Part shown: piece after piece, positions 55,792 through 64,000 of the stretch
How positions within the stretch are numbered: position 1 is the stretch's first letter
Layout of the letters: every line of letters begins with the position of its first letter
NCBI RefSeq assembly: GCF_009727155.1
Contig: NZ_WNWM01000002.1
Span: 1,674,001-1,738,000 of the forward strand
Direction of reading: 5' to 3'
DNA from: Pseudoduganella dura
Lineage (GTDB): Bacteria > Pseudomonadota > Gammaproteobacteria > Burkholderiales > Burkholderiaceae_D
Length of the DNA stretch: 64,000 nucleotides
Notes under the pieces: generated by a model
What the model saw: only the letters and a program-made list of their open reading frames with translations
What the model was told of the DNA's origin: nothing
Database searches by the model: none
Position numbers and translations under genes: made by a program

Positions 55792-56811
55792 TCACCGCCT
55801 GAACGCCTCCAGCAGCAACCCCGGATCCCCCGCCGCCAGCCGCTTCGAATCCGATAGCGTCTGCCGGAACTGCCGCGCCCCCGGCAGGCCCTGCATCAGC
55901 CCCAGCATATGCCGCGTGATCGTGTTCAGCTTCAGCCCGCGCCCGCCCTCCTTCGCCAGCTGCGCGGCGATATAAGGCATCATCGCGCGCAGCACTTCCT
56001 CGCGGTTCTTCACCGGCGCGGTATCGCCGTAATACTTGCTGTCGAACGTGGCCATCAAATAAGGGTTGTGATACGCCTCGCGGCCCAGCATCACGCCATC
56101 CACGTGCGCCAGGTGCGCATCGATCTCGGCTTCGGTCTTGATGCCGCCGTTGATCAGGATCTCGAACTGGGGGAAATCGCGCTTCAGGCGATAGGCGTAT
56201 TCGTACTTGAGCGGCGGAATCTCGCGGTTTTCCTTCGGCGACAGTCCCTTCAGGATCGCGTTGCGGGCATGCACGATGAACGTGGTGCAGCCGGCATCGG
56301 CTACCTTGCCGACGAAATCGCGCACGAAATCGTAGCTTTCCGTCTCGTCGATGCCGATCCGGTGCTTGACGGTCACGTCGATCGATACCGCGTCGCGCAT
56401 CGCCTTCACGCAGTCGCTCACCAGTTCGGGCTCGGCCATCAGGCATGCGCCGAACGCACCCTTCTGTACCCGCTCGGACGGGCAGCCGCAATTGAGGTTG
56501 ATCTCGTCATAGCCCCATTTCTCGCCCAGCTTCGCGGACGTGGCCAGGTCCTTCGGATCGCTGCCGCCCAGCTGCAGCGCCACCGGGTGCTCTTCGTCGT
56601 TGAAGCGCAGGTGGCGCTCCACGTCGCCATAGACCAGCGCGCCGGTGGTCACCATTTCCGTGTACAGCCAGGTGTGCTTCGTGATGTGGCGGTGGAACAC
56701 GCGGCAGTGGCGGTCGGTCCAGTCCATCATCGGGGCCACGCTGATGCGGCGGCCGCGGTAGGGACTGGATTCTTCTGCGTTCGCGTCTGGGGCGGAGGTG
56801 TCTGGCTGCAT
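55792..56811 (-). CDS. dusA: tRNA-dihydrouridine(20/20a) synthase DusA
   Basis: 339 residues from ATG 56811. FMN-dependent TIM barrel: RRISVAPMMDWTDRHCRVFHR, LQLGGSDPKDLA, the catalytic Cys in NLNCGCPSERV, KHRIGIDE, and INGGIKTEAEIDAHL and GVMLGREAYHNPYL. It reduces U20/U20a in tRNA D-loops. Confidence 0.96.
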   Translation of the reverse strand: MQPDTSAPDANAEESSPYRGRRISVAPMMDWTDRHCRVFHRHITKHTWLYTEMVTTGALVYGDVERHLRFNDEEHPVALQLGGSDPKDLATSAKLGEKWGYDEINLNCGCPSERVQKGAFGACLMAEPELVSDCVKAMRDAVSIDVTVKHRIGIDETESYDFVRDFVGKVADAGCTTFIVHARNAILKGLSPKENREIPPLKYEYAYRLKRDFPQFEILINGGIKTEAEIDAHLAHVDGVMLGREAYHNPYLMATFDSKYYGDTAPVKNREEVLRAMMPYIAAQLAKEGGRGLKLNTITRHMLGLMQGLPGARQFRQTLSDSKRLAAGDPGLLLEAFRR

Positions 56812-57175
56812 GGCTGGTATCACTGGGTATGAAGATTAATCACCTGAATTCACGACGCAGTGCGGCGGATTTGCTACGAAATGGCATCGGAAATAAGGAT
56901 TCGAGGTCGATGGCGCGTCCAGGCCAGGCGCGGGCGCTGCAGGCCGAAACAGACCTTCCCGACGAAGGATGGGCAACGGCGGGGCCCGCGACGGGCGAAG
57001 CGGACGGCGCCAAGGCACGGACAGGTGCGCATCATATCAAAAATGGCTGTGGCTGGCCTGATCGGCCCCGGCACGAAGATATCCGCGCTGCCAGGCCTTT
57101 CGGGAACAACAAGGCAGCCGTACTGGAGGAATTGGTAACACAACGGCCTCAGGCAAGAGCATACTCAAGCCTCTC
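56812..57175. other. Intergenic region (364 bp), nothing recognised
   Basis: This lies between divergent genes dusA and the unknown gene at 57176. Open frames here are short and lack ribosome sites. No RNA, repeat or clear promoter was identified. Confidence 0.5.
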
Positions 57176-57652
57176 ATGACCGTAGTGAATGCCATGAACT
57201 CGAAGGCACGCTTGGACCTTTTGACCGCGCAGCATGTGGTCGTCGGCCTGATCTTCCAGGAAATGCTCAGCACGCCCGAAGCGGATGCGTACCTGCAGAC
57301 TGCAAATGTTCCAGGACATGTCGTAAGCCGTGTGCTTTTTTCCGCCCACAAGCGCAAATGCGATCCGGATCGCCGTTCTCTCCAGGAGAACACGGATACT
57401 GCGGAGCAAACGATTTCCGTATTGAACGACCGGCGCAGCGCCCGGCGAAGGCCAGACCTGCACTACGATTGCCGGAGGAAAAATTACCTGCTCGCCGCCT
57501 ATGTCAACGCGGCGCTTCGATCAGGCTATCCGCGAGCCGAGAAAATTCTCGCCAATGAAAATGCTCCGCAGGAGCTGATCGACAGAGTACGGAACAGGCT
57601 GCTCGGCATCATTACAGACGCCCCCGTTGCGGCACTGCGACACTATGGCTGA
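57176..57652 (+). CDS. Protein of unknown function
   Basis: 158 residues, soluble, with no signal peptide. It has an N-terminal helical region (MTVVNAMNSKARLDLLTAQH), a basic linker, then LLAAYVNAALRSGYPRAEKILANENAPQELIDRVRNRLLG. The family is not recognised. Start choice is uncertain (ATG 57176 or 57194), as neither has a strong ribosome site. Codon use is less GC-biased than that of its neighbours, suggesting acquired or fast-evolving DNA. Confidence 0.55.
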   Translation: MTVVNAMNSKARLDLLTAQHVVVGLIFQEMLSTPEADAYLQTANVPGHVVSRVLFSAHKRKCDPDRRSLQENTDTAEQTISVLNDRRSARRRPDLHYDCRRKNYLLAAYVNAALRSGYPRAEKILANENAPQELIDRVRNRLLGIITDAPVAALRHYG

Positions 57653-57695
57653 GCAGTGGCGGCGCGCATACACGCCCACCTGACTGCCAGCCCGC

Positions 57696-58196
57696 CTACC
57701 GCATCCGCCGCATCACCGCCGGCACGATGCGCCGGTGCACGGGCGCCACGAACAGCATGTAGACATGGCCCAGCAGCCGGTGAACATGCACCACGGTCGA
57801 CATCGAAATTTCGCCATCGCGCCGGTAGACGGACACCTGCACGTCCAGGTGCCGGTCCGAGTCGCCGAGGATCGCTTCGTCGTCGCTCACGTGCAGCAGC
57901 GTGAAGATGCCGATCCGGTCGCCGGGGCGGTAGGCGCTGGCGGGCCTGGCGCGGTCGATGGCGCCCAGCGCGCCGAGATCCTTCAGCCCGAGCCGCGAAA
58001 CGATGGCATTGCGCAGCGCCATCAGACGGTCGACCCAGCGCGGCGTGTGCACCACCGTGTCGAGATAGAACTGCAGCGCGGAACGGGGATCGGGCGCCAG
58101 CGCCATGCGGTAGCTGTCGTGGAAGTGCGCACTTGCGGTGGCGCCGTGCAGCCGGCTCGCGGCTGGAACCGGTTGTTTGATGATCGTGGCCGTCAT
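57696..58196 (-). CDS. DUF2867 family protein
   Basis: 166 residues. The pattern HFHDSYRMALAP, then WVDRLMALRNAIVSRLGLKDLG, ILGDSDRHLDVQVSVYRR and VVHVHRLLGHVYMLFVAPVHRRIVPAVMRR fits DUF2867, an SRPBCC-like domain that also occurs fused to NmrA-type proteins. The function is unknown. It is convergent with the preceding gene. Confidence 0.8.
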   Translation of the reverse strand: MTATIIKQPVPAASRLHGATASAHFHDSYRMALAPDPRSALQFYLDTVVHTPRWVDRLMALRNAIVSRLGLKDLGALGAIDRARPASAYRPGDRIGIFTLLHVSDDEAILGDSDRHLDVQVSVYRRDGEISMSTVVHVHRLLGHVYMLFVAPVHRRIVPAVMRRMR

Positions 58197-58388
58197 CCGG
58201 GCAGCTTATCACCCGCGCCCCAATCGGTCACGTGCCGGGTGCGGCCAGGCGGCCAGCTGCCCGTTCCGGACCGGCTGGCTTACTGCTCACATTATTGATT
58301 GAATCATCCGTTTGCGTTGACACTTGCTGATCGACTCCCGATACTCGTTTGCCATTCCTGCAAGCATGCTGTCAACCTGCGAGAACAC

Positions 58389-59615
58389 ATGACCAATCGA
58401 TTCCTGCCTGCCGCCGCCGCGTTTGTCGTCTCCGCTGCCTTCGCCCTTCCCGCCGCCCATGCCGAAAAGCTGACCATCACCGTCACCAACCCGCTCGACG
58501 GGGCCCGCCCAGCCGAGACGATCACGGTGCCGTGGTCGGAGGTCAACCGCGTGCTGCCCGGCGCGGCGCTGCAGAAGATCGCCGTGCGCGACGCCGCCGG
58601 CAATCTGCTGCCCTACCAGGTGACGAACGTGGCGCCGCAGGCGAAGGATCCGGAAAACCGCGGCATCGCCTATGGTGAACTGATCTTCCAGCACGACTTC
58701 AAGGCCGGCGAAAAGAACGCCACCTTCACCGTGGAGAAAACGGAAACCGTGTCGCCGCCGTTCCCGACCAAGGTGCACGCGCGCTACGTGCAGGAGCGCC
58801 TGGACGACTTCGCGTGGGAGAACGACAAGGTGGCGCACCGCACCTACGGCCCGGCCCTGGGCGCGCCGGCACCGGCCGGCGGCGGCAAGGAAGTGCTGGT
58901 CACCAGCGGCAACGACATCTGGTTCAAGCGCGTGCCCTACCCGATCGTGGACCGCTGGTACAACAAGGGCCACGACCACTACCACGTGGACCAGGGCGAA
59001 GGCATGGACATGTACAACGTGGGCCGCACGCTGGGCGCCGGGGGCACCGGCATCTGGGATGGCTCGAAGCTGGTTTCCGCGCGCAACTACGCCACCTGGA
59101 AAGTGCTGGCGAACGGCCCGGTGCGCGCGATCTTCGAGCTCTCCTACGACGCGTTCGACGCGGCCGGCACCAAGGTATCGGAAGTGCGGCGCTTCACCGT
59201 GGATGCCGGCCACTGGTTCGACCGGATCGACAGCACGTTTACCTTCACCGGAATGCCGCAGCTGAACGCCGTCGTGGGCCTGAACAAGACGCCGACCGAC
59301 AAGGGCCAGGACCCGTCGATCGCCACCGACCGCGTGCCGGCCGACGGCTCGCTGCGCCAGTGGGTCACGCAGAAGAGCAACGACTCGTTCGGCGTGGCCG
59401 TGGTGGTGCCGACGGCGAAGGAAGCCGGCTCCGACGGGGCCAACGATTTCGTGATCGCCCCGGTCACCTCCGGCAAGCCGCTCACGTACTACGTGGGCGC
59501 CGCGTGGAGCCGTGCCGGCGAGATCAGGACGAAGGAGGAGTGGGCGCGGCAGGTGGCGCTGCAGGCCGCGCGGGCGAAGGCGCCGGTGAAGGTGGAGTTG
59601 GCGGCGGTGAAGTAA
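58389..59615 (+). CDS. DUF4861 family exported protein (pectin-locus associated)
   Basis: 408 residues from ATG 58389, with a signal peptide (AAAAFVVSAAFALPAAHA). It opens with a DUF4861-type start, TITVTNPLDGARPAETITVPWSEV, and contains NDIWFKRVPYPIVDRWYNKGHDHYHVDQGEGMDMYNVGRTLG, rich in aromatic and His residues. DUF4861 proteins occur in rhamnogalacturonan and pectin loci and some may be glycoside-active; no mechanism is proven. The downstream CE12, GH43 and receptor genes support a pectin role. Confidence 0.85.
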   Translation: MTNRFLPAAAAFVVSAAFALPAAHAEKLTITVTNPLDGARPAETITVPWSEVNRVLPGAALQKIAVRDAAGNLLPYQVTNVAPQAKDPENRGIAYGELIFQHDFKAGEKNATFTVEKTETVSPPFPTKVHARYVQERLDDFAWENDKVAHRTYGPALGAPAPAGGGKEVLVTSGNDIWFKRVPYPIVDRWYNKGHDHYHVDQGEGMDMYNVGRTLGAGGTGIWDGSKLVSARNYATWKVLANGPVRAIFELSYDAFDAAGTKVSEVRRFTVDAGHWFDRIDSTFTFTGMPQLNAVVGLNKTPTDKGQDPSIATDRVPADGSLRQWVTQKSNDSFGVAVVVPTAKEAGSDGANDFVIAPVTSGKPLTYYVGAAWSRAGEIRTKEEWARQVALQAARAKAPVKVELAAVK

Positions 59616-59946
59616 GCTGAAGCTTCCGGTGTCGCCGGTGCTTCTGGTGTCGGACACTTTTTCTGGGCGGTTCATCCAGAAAAGGTGTCGGACACCGGTT
59701 TTCCCATGCGCTTGCAGCCAGCCCCGGCATAGCGGCTTTCAGGAGCACCGGCACGGGGCACCGAAAACCGGTGTCCGACAAATTTTTCTGGATAACCCGC
59801 CCAGAAAAAATTGTCCGACACCAGACCCTCAAGCGCCGCCGGTGCCCCGCGTGCCATCCGTACTCCGCTGATTCCTTCCAGCGCCCGCATGGCTCCTGGC
59901 CTCCACGCCCTTGAACACAACGCAGCCAACCATTCCCCTTCTACTC
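59616..59946. repeat. Intergenic region with a long (~60 bp arms) inverted repeat of the GTGTCGGACAC family
   Basis: The left arm at about 59646-59705 starts CTGGTGTCGGACAC and ends GTGTCGGACACCGGTTTTC. The right arm at about 59761-59824 is its imperfect complement. The centre of each arm carries TTTTTCTGGGCGG and ATCCAGAAAA. The spacer is about 55 bases. No gene lies in this 331-bp gap. Confidence 0.8.
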
Positions 59947-61200
59947 ATGAAGACACTTCCCCTCGCCCTCCTCCTCTCCCTGGCCACACCCGCCGCCTTC
60001 GCCGCCATGCCCGTCGAAGGGTGGCGCTTCGACTTCTCCGCCAAACCGGCACCGGGCTACACGGCCGTGCCGCCCGCCGCCCCGTACGACGCCGCGCGCG
60101 GCTTCGGCTTCGAACCCGGCAACACGGCGGCCGCCACGTTCTTCTCGGCTGACGTCCCGGAAGGGAACGTGGCCGTCACCGTCACGCTGGGCCCGGGCAC
60201 GCACACGATCAAGTCCGAGGTGCGCCGGCTGATGCTGGAGAACGTCGTGGTACCCGCCGGGCAGACGGTCACGCGCACGTTCGTCGTCAACACGCGCACG
60301 CCGGCGATCGCCGCGCACAACGGCGTGAAGGCCGGCATCGTCAACCTGAAGGTGCCGCGCGAAACGGTGCAGGAGGCGTGGAACTGGGACAGGCGGCTCA
60401 CGCTGGAAATCCACGGCGGCGCCGACAAGGTCGAGATCAGGCCCGTGGCGCTGCCCACCATTTTCCTGCTGGGCGATTCCACCGTCAGCGACCAGCCGGG
60501 CGAGCCGTATGCCAGCTGGGGCCAGATGCTGCCGCGCTTCTTCAAGCCGGGCATCGCCGTGGCCAACCACGCGCAATCGGGCGAGACCTTCCGCGATTCG
60601 CTGGCACGCCGCCGCATCGACAAGATCGTCTCGCAATTGCAGGCGGGCGACGTGGTGCTGCTCCAGTTCGGCCACAACGACCAGAAGCAGATCAAGGCGG
60701 GCAACGGCGGGCCGTTCACCACCTACAAGGCCGAGCTGCGCCAGCACGTGGAGATGGTGCGCGCCGCCGGCGGGCTGCCGGTGGTGGTGTCGTCGATGGA
60801 GCGCCGCCGCTTCGATGCCAACGGCAAGGCCAAATCGACATTGACCGATTACGCCGCCGCCGCCAGCCAGTCCGCCGCGGAACTGAAGGTGCCGTACATC
60901 GACCTGAACGCCACCAGCAAGGTGATCTACCAGGCGCTCGGCGTGGAAGGCTCCAAGGCCGCGTTCGCGCTGCCGGCACCCGACAAGCTCGATAACACGC
61001 ACCATAGCAACTACGGCGCCTACCTGCTGGCCAAGGCCATCGTCAACGGCCTGCAGGACGCGAAGCTGCCGGTGGCCCTGCAGATCGTGGACGGCTTCGC
61101 ATTCGATCCGGCCCACCCAGATCCGTTCGACAGGTTCGCCGTCGTGCCGAGCCCCCGCTACACCAACGAACGCCCGCTGGGCGATGAAGCCAACCGATGA
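59947..61200 (+). CDS. Rhamnogalacturonan acetylesterase (CE12-like SGNH hydrolase)
   Basis: 417 residues from ATG 59947 with a signal peptide (ALLLSLATPAAFA). An N-terminal beta-sandwich (about 20-160) precedes the SGNH domain. That domain has FLLGDSTVSDQPGEPYASWGQ with the nucleophilic Ser, a Gly block (ANHAQSGETFRDS), FGHNDQK with the oxyanion Asn, and DNTHHSNYGAY with the catalytic Asp and His. It deacetylates rhamnogalacturonan in the periplasm or outside. It overlaps the GH43 gene by four bases (ATGA). Confidence 0.9.
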   Translation: MKTLPLALLLSLATPAAFAAMPVEGWRFDFSAKPAPGYTAVPPAAPYDAARGFGFEPGNTAAATFFSADVPEGNVAVTVTLGPGTHTIKSEVRRLMLENVVVPAGQTVTRTFVVNTRTPAIAAHNGVKAGIVNLKVPRETVQEAWNWDRRLTLEIHGGADKVEIRPVALPTIFLLGDSTVSDQPGEPYASWGQMLPRFFKPGIAVANHAQSGETFRDSLARRRIDKIVSQLQAGDVVLLQFGHNDQKQIKAGNGGPFTTYKAELRQHVEMVRAAGGLPVVVSSMERRRFDANGKAKSTLTDYAAAASQSAAELKVPYIDLNATSKVIYQALGVEGSKAAFALPAPDKLDNTHHSNYGAYLLAKAIVNGLQDAKLPVALQIVDGFAFDPAHPDPFDRFAVVPSPRYTNERPLGDEANR

Positions 61201-62171
61201 TCAGGACACTCCTCGCGGCGGCATTGCCGACTTTCAGCCTGATGATCTGTGCCCTGCCCTGCATGGCCGCCGACGGCTACCTGTTCGCCTACTTCACGAA
61301 GAACGGCGAGGACGGCCTGCACTTCGCCGCCAGCACCGACGCCTACAGGTGGGAGAAGGTCGGCGGTGGCAGGAGCTTCCTCGCGCCGAAGGTGGGCAAC
61401 GCGAAACTGATGCGCGACCCGTGCATCGTGCGCGGGCCCGACGGCACGTACCACATGGTGTGGACATCCGGCTGGAACGAGGACAACATCGGCTATGCCT
61501 CGTCGAAGGATCTGATGAACTGGTCGGAGCAGAAGGCCCTGCCGGTGATGGCGCACGAACCGGGCGTGCTGAACGCGTGGGCGCCCGAGATCGTGTACGA
61601 CGACAGGCGCGGGGAATTCCTGATCTTCTGGGCATCCACGGTGCCGGGCAAGTTCACCGAGACCGCCGGCTCGTCGGAGCAGAAATACAACCACCGCATG
61701 TACTACACGACGACGAAGGATTTCGTCACCTTCGCGCCCACGCAGCTGTTCTACGATCCGGGCTTTTCCGTCATCGACGCCACGTTTGTGAAGGCGAACG
61801 GCCGGAACTGGCTGGTGGTCAAGGACGAAACGGTGAAGCCGCCGCGCAAGTACCTGCAGGTGGCCGAGGCGCCGGACCTGCGCGGGCCGTTCAAGCCGCT
61901 GTCGGCGCCGATCACGCCGCCGGACCTGTGGGTGGAAGGCCCGACCGCGATCCAGGCGGGGCAGGACGTGATCATGTACTTCGACGCGTACACCACGAAG
62001 CACTACGGCGCGCTGCGCTCGCGCGATCTGAAGACGTGGGAAGACGTGACGGACCGGATGCACTTCCCGGACGAAGGCACGCCGGTGCGCATGCGGCATG
62101 GCACGGTGATCGCGGTGCCGGAAGAGGTGCTGGCAAGGCTGGGTGCACAGGAAGGCAAAGCGAAAAAGTAA
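61197..62171 (+). CDS. Glycoside hydrolase family 43-like protein
   Basis: A 324-residue protein with a signal peptide (LPTFSLMICALPCMAA). The five-bladed propeller pattern is visible: LFAYFTKNGEDGLHFAAS, RDPCIVRGPDGTYHMVWTSGW, AWAPEIVYDDRRGEFLIFWAS, FSVIDATFVKANGRNWLVVKDE and LWVEGPTAIQAG. The Asp of RDP, the Asp in VIDATF and the Glu of VEGP are candidate catalytic residues. GH43 enzymes cleave arabinose, galactose or xylose side chains, which suits debranching of rhamnogalacturonan. Specificity is inferred from context. Confidence 0.87.
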   Translation: MIRTLLAAALPTFSLMICALPCMAADGYLFAYFTKNGEDGLHFAASTDAYRWEKVGGGRSFLAPKVGNAKLMRDPCIVRGPDGTYHMVWTSGWNEDNIGYASSKDLMNWSEQKALPVMAHEPGVLNAWAPEIVYDDRRGEFLIFWASTVPGKFTETAGSSEQKYNHRMYYTTTKDFVTFAPTQLFYDPGFSVIDATFVKANGRNWLVVKDETVKPPRKYLQVAEAPDLRGPFKPLSAPITPPDLWVEGPTAIQAGQDVIMYFDAYTTKHYGALRSRDLKTWEDVTDRMHFPDEGTPVRMRHGTVIAVPEEVLARLGAQEGKAKK

Positions 62172-62281
62172 AAACGCGTAAAGCCCGGTGAACACTATGT
62201 TACTTAATGTATGAAGCGGGAAATAATAGCGGTATCCGTGCGCTGTACAATCGCGCACATTCACCTACTACCGTCCCCTTT

Positions 62282-64000
62282 ATGCAAAGCCGATATCGCC
62301 GCCATGCAGCCCTGACCCTGGTGGCTCCAGCCTTGCTGTGCCTTCCAGCGCTGGTTTCCGCGCAACAGCAAGCCACCAGTACAACCGGTCCCGCAGCCAC
62401 CGCCGGTACCACCACCGGTACCGTCACCGCCAGGCCGGCCGTAACGCCAGAATCGCCGAAAAATCCTGAACCCGCGGCCGCCGGCACGATGCAGACCGTG
62501 ACCGTGGTGGCGGAACGCCCGGCCGAGCAGATCGACCGCTCCGTCTACGATGTCAAGGCCGAAGTGGTCACGCCCAGCGCCTCGGCCGCCGACGTGATCG
62601 CCAACGTGCCGAACGTCACCGTCGACCAGGATGGCAAGGTCGCCATCCGCGGCAACCAGAACGCGCAGATCTTCGTGAATGGCAAGCGCTCGGCCATGTT
62701 CTCCGGCACCAATGCCGGCGATGCGCTGAACAGCTACCCGGCCGAGGCGCTGGAAAGCATCGAAGTCATCACCACGCCGGGCGCGGAATTCGGTTCCGAA
62801 GGCGGCAGCGGCCCGATCCTGAACCTGGTCACGCGCCGCGTGCGCCCGCCCGGTTCGCAGGGCGGTGTGTCCGTCGACGCGGGGCCGGAGGGCCGCAAGG
62901 GTGCGTCCCTGAACGGCAGCTACAACGACGGACGCCTGCAGGTGGAAGGCAACATGCGCGCGATGCGCAATATCGCGGAGCGCAAGGGCTGGTCGGATAC
63001 CGATACCCAGGTCGGCAACACGGTGTGGAAGACGCACCGCGAAACCAGCAGCCGCACGCCGATGGACATGCTGAACCTGACGCCGACCATCAGCTACAAC
63101 GTGGGCGAGACGGACCGCGCCACCGCCGCGATCATGTTCAACCGGTCGCAGCGCAGCACCGATTCGAACGAGTACTACCAGACCTATCACGGCAGCGCCT
63201 CGCCGTACGAGGAATACAACCGCTCGATCGACCGCGACAACAGCTCCACGATGTACCAGGTGGCGCTGGGCTACGAACGCAAGCTCAATGCCACCGACAA
63301 GCTGAACTTCGACCTGCGCACGTCCGGCAACAGCTCCGATACCAGCAGCCACAACCTGAACAGCTACGTGGTGGCACCGCCCACCGGGGCGCGGCCGGAG
63401 AGCACGAACGGCAACGACGTATCGAACCGGGTGACGGAGTTCAGCGTCGATTACTCGCAGCGTATCAGCCCCCGCTTCAACTTCAAGGCCGGAGCGAAAG
63501 TGGGCCGCACCAGCGGCACGTCGGATGCGGACTACTTCAACATCGATCCGCTGACGGGCGAGGAAGTGATCGACGAGGACCGTGCCAGCGCCTTCAAGAA
63601 TACCGAGAAGACGTATGCCGTCTACATATCGCCGAACATCCGCCTGACGGACAACTGGACCGTGCTGCCAGGCCTGCGCTACGAGAGCGTGAGCCGCCAT
63701 ATCGACTACATCAACCAGAACAATTCGACGAGCGATTCGAGCAAGAAGCTGCTGCCGAGCCTGCACCTGCAGTATGGCTGGGGCGAACGGGGCGCCACCG
63801 TGACCGGCGCTTACTCCCGCCGCATCAGCCGGCCGTCGCTCAACGACATCAACCCGAACCTGCAGTATGTCGACGACCAGAACTACAGCCAGGGCGATCC
63901 GCGCCTGGCGCCGACCTACGGCGACAAGTACGAACTGAAGTACACGGATACGTGGGGCTGGGTGAACAGCAACATGTCGCTGTTCCGCGAAAAGGACAGT
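62282..64000 (+). CDS. TonB-dependent receptor, 5' part (runs off the right edge)
   Basis: 573 residues are visible and the frame is still open at the window edge. ATG 62282 starts a signal peptide (LTLVAPALLCLPALVSA), then a Thr/Ala/Pro-rich linker. A plug domain follows: TVTVVAERPAEQIDRSVYDV, ASAADVIANVPNVTVDQDGKVAIRGNQNAQIFVNGKRS, and SIEVITTPGAEFGSEGGSGPILNLVTRR. The barrel part resembles the OMP_b-brl_3 group (LNLTPTISYN, YAVYISPNIRLTDNWTVLPGLRYE). It is probably the outer-membrane importer for the rhamnogalacturonan locus upstream. Confidence 0.88.
   Translation, partial: MQSRYRRHAALTLVAPALLCLPALVSAQQQATSTTGPAATAGTTTGTVTARPAVTPESPKNPEPAAAGTMQTVTVVAERPAEQIDRSVYDVKAEVVTPSASAADVIANVPNVTVDQDGKVAIRGNQNAQIFVNGKRSAMFSGTNAGDALNSYPAEALESIEVITTPGAEFGSEGGSGPILNLVTRRVRPPGSQGGVSVDAGPEGRKGASLNGSYNDGRLQVEGNMRAMRNIAERKGWSDTDTQVGNTVWKTHRETSSRTPMDMLNLTPTISYNVGETDRATAAIMFNRSQRSTDSNEYYQTYHGSASPYEEYNRSIDRDNSSTMYQVALGYERKLNATDKLNFDLRTSGNSSDTSSHNLNSYVVAPPTGARPESTNGNDVSNRVTEFSVDYSQRISPRFNFKAGAKVGRTSGTSDADYFNIDPLTGEEVIDEDRASAFKNTEKTYAVYISPNIRLTDNWTVLPGLRYESVSRHIDYINQNNSTSDSSKKLLPSLHLQYGWGERGATVTGAYSRRISRPSLNDINPNLQYVDDQNYSQGDPRLAPTYGDKYELKYTDTWGWVNSNMSLFREKDS

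Overview
The window looks like the chromosome of a high-GC betaproteobacterium of the Oxalobacteraceae, most likely the Massilia/Pseudoduganella/Telluria group. The grounds are the rRNA operon layout (16S, tRNA-Ile, tRNA-Ala, 23S, 5S), the strongly GC-biased codon use, a PEP-CTERM protein, several TonB-dependent receptors, and dispersed GTGTCGGACAC and GGGACGGACCC inverted repeats. The genus is inferred from these traits; no sequence search was run.

Layout. 1-1.8 kb: the end of a MoxR-type chaperone locus (DUF5682-like protein plus VWA protein). 1.9-5.9 kb: a large exported protein of unknown function, a DUF1330 gene broken by an in-frame amber codon, an AraC regulator and an exported ABM-fold protein. 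6.0-11.8 kb: a complete rRNA operon on the minus strand with two promoters, boxA sites, processing stems, two terminators and a truncated second 5S copy. 11.9-18.4 kb: housekeeping and accessory genes, including YkvA/DUF1232 and DUF445 membrane proteins, two LysR regulators and an NmrA-like gene reduced to 31 codons.

18.5-31.7 kb is a coherent N-acetylgalactosamine utilisation locus. The minus arm encodes a TonB-dependent receptor, a DUF5077/DUF3472 lipoprotein and a Tat-exported GH109-like enzyme. The plus arm encodes AgaS, a ROK sugar kinase, KbaZ/AgaZ, a DeoR-type AgaR-like repressor, a NagA-type deacetylase and an MFS sugar porter. The arms diverge from an AT-rich intergenic region carrying repeated CTTTCG motifs that probably serve as AgaR operators. 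The porter has a one-base frameshift, so the sequenced strain may lack its own inner-membrane importer.

31.8-43.3 kb: a PEP-CTERM protein and a minus-strand orphan type VI secretion cassette next to a tRNA-Ser gene. Its order is two full-length tandem tssF paralogues, vgrG with a C-terminal extension, an AT-rich Tle4-like lipase, its Tli4-like immunity protein and PAAR. No other T6SS structural gene is present. 43.5-58.2 kb: core metabolism and envelope genes (acs, UPF0114, class I fumarase, murI, tRNA-His, a Qnr-like pentapeptide protein, small lipoproteins, two tandem free-standing TonB-C proteins, a chemoreceptor, dusA). 58.4-64 kb: a second glycan locus, apparently for rhamnogalacturonan/pectin (DUF4861, CE12 esterase, GH43, TonB-dependent receptor), which runs off the right edge.

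The best candidates for something new are the duplicated-tssF cassette, the GalNAc locus with its broken porter and missing aldolase, and the dispersed palindromic repeats.
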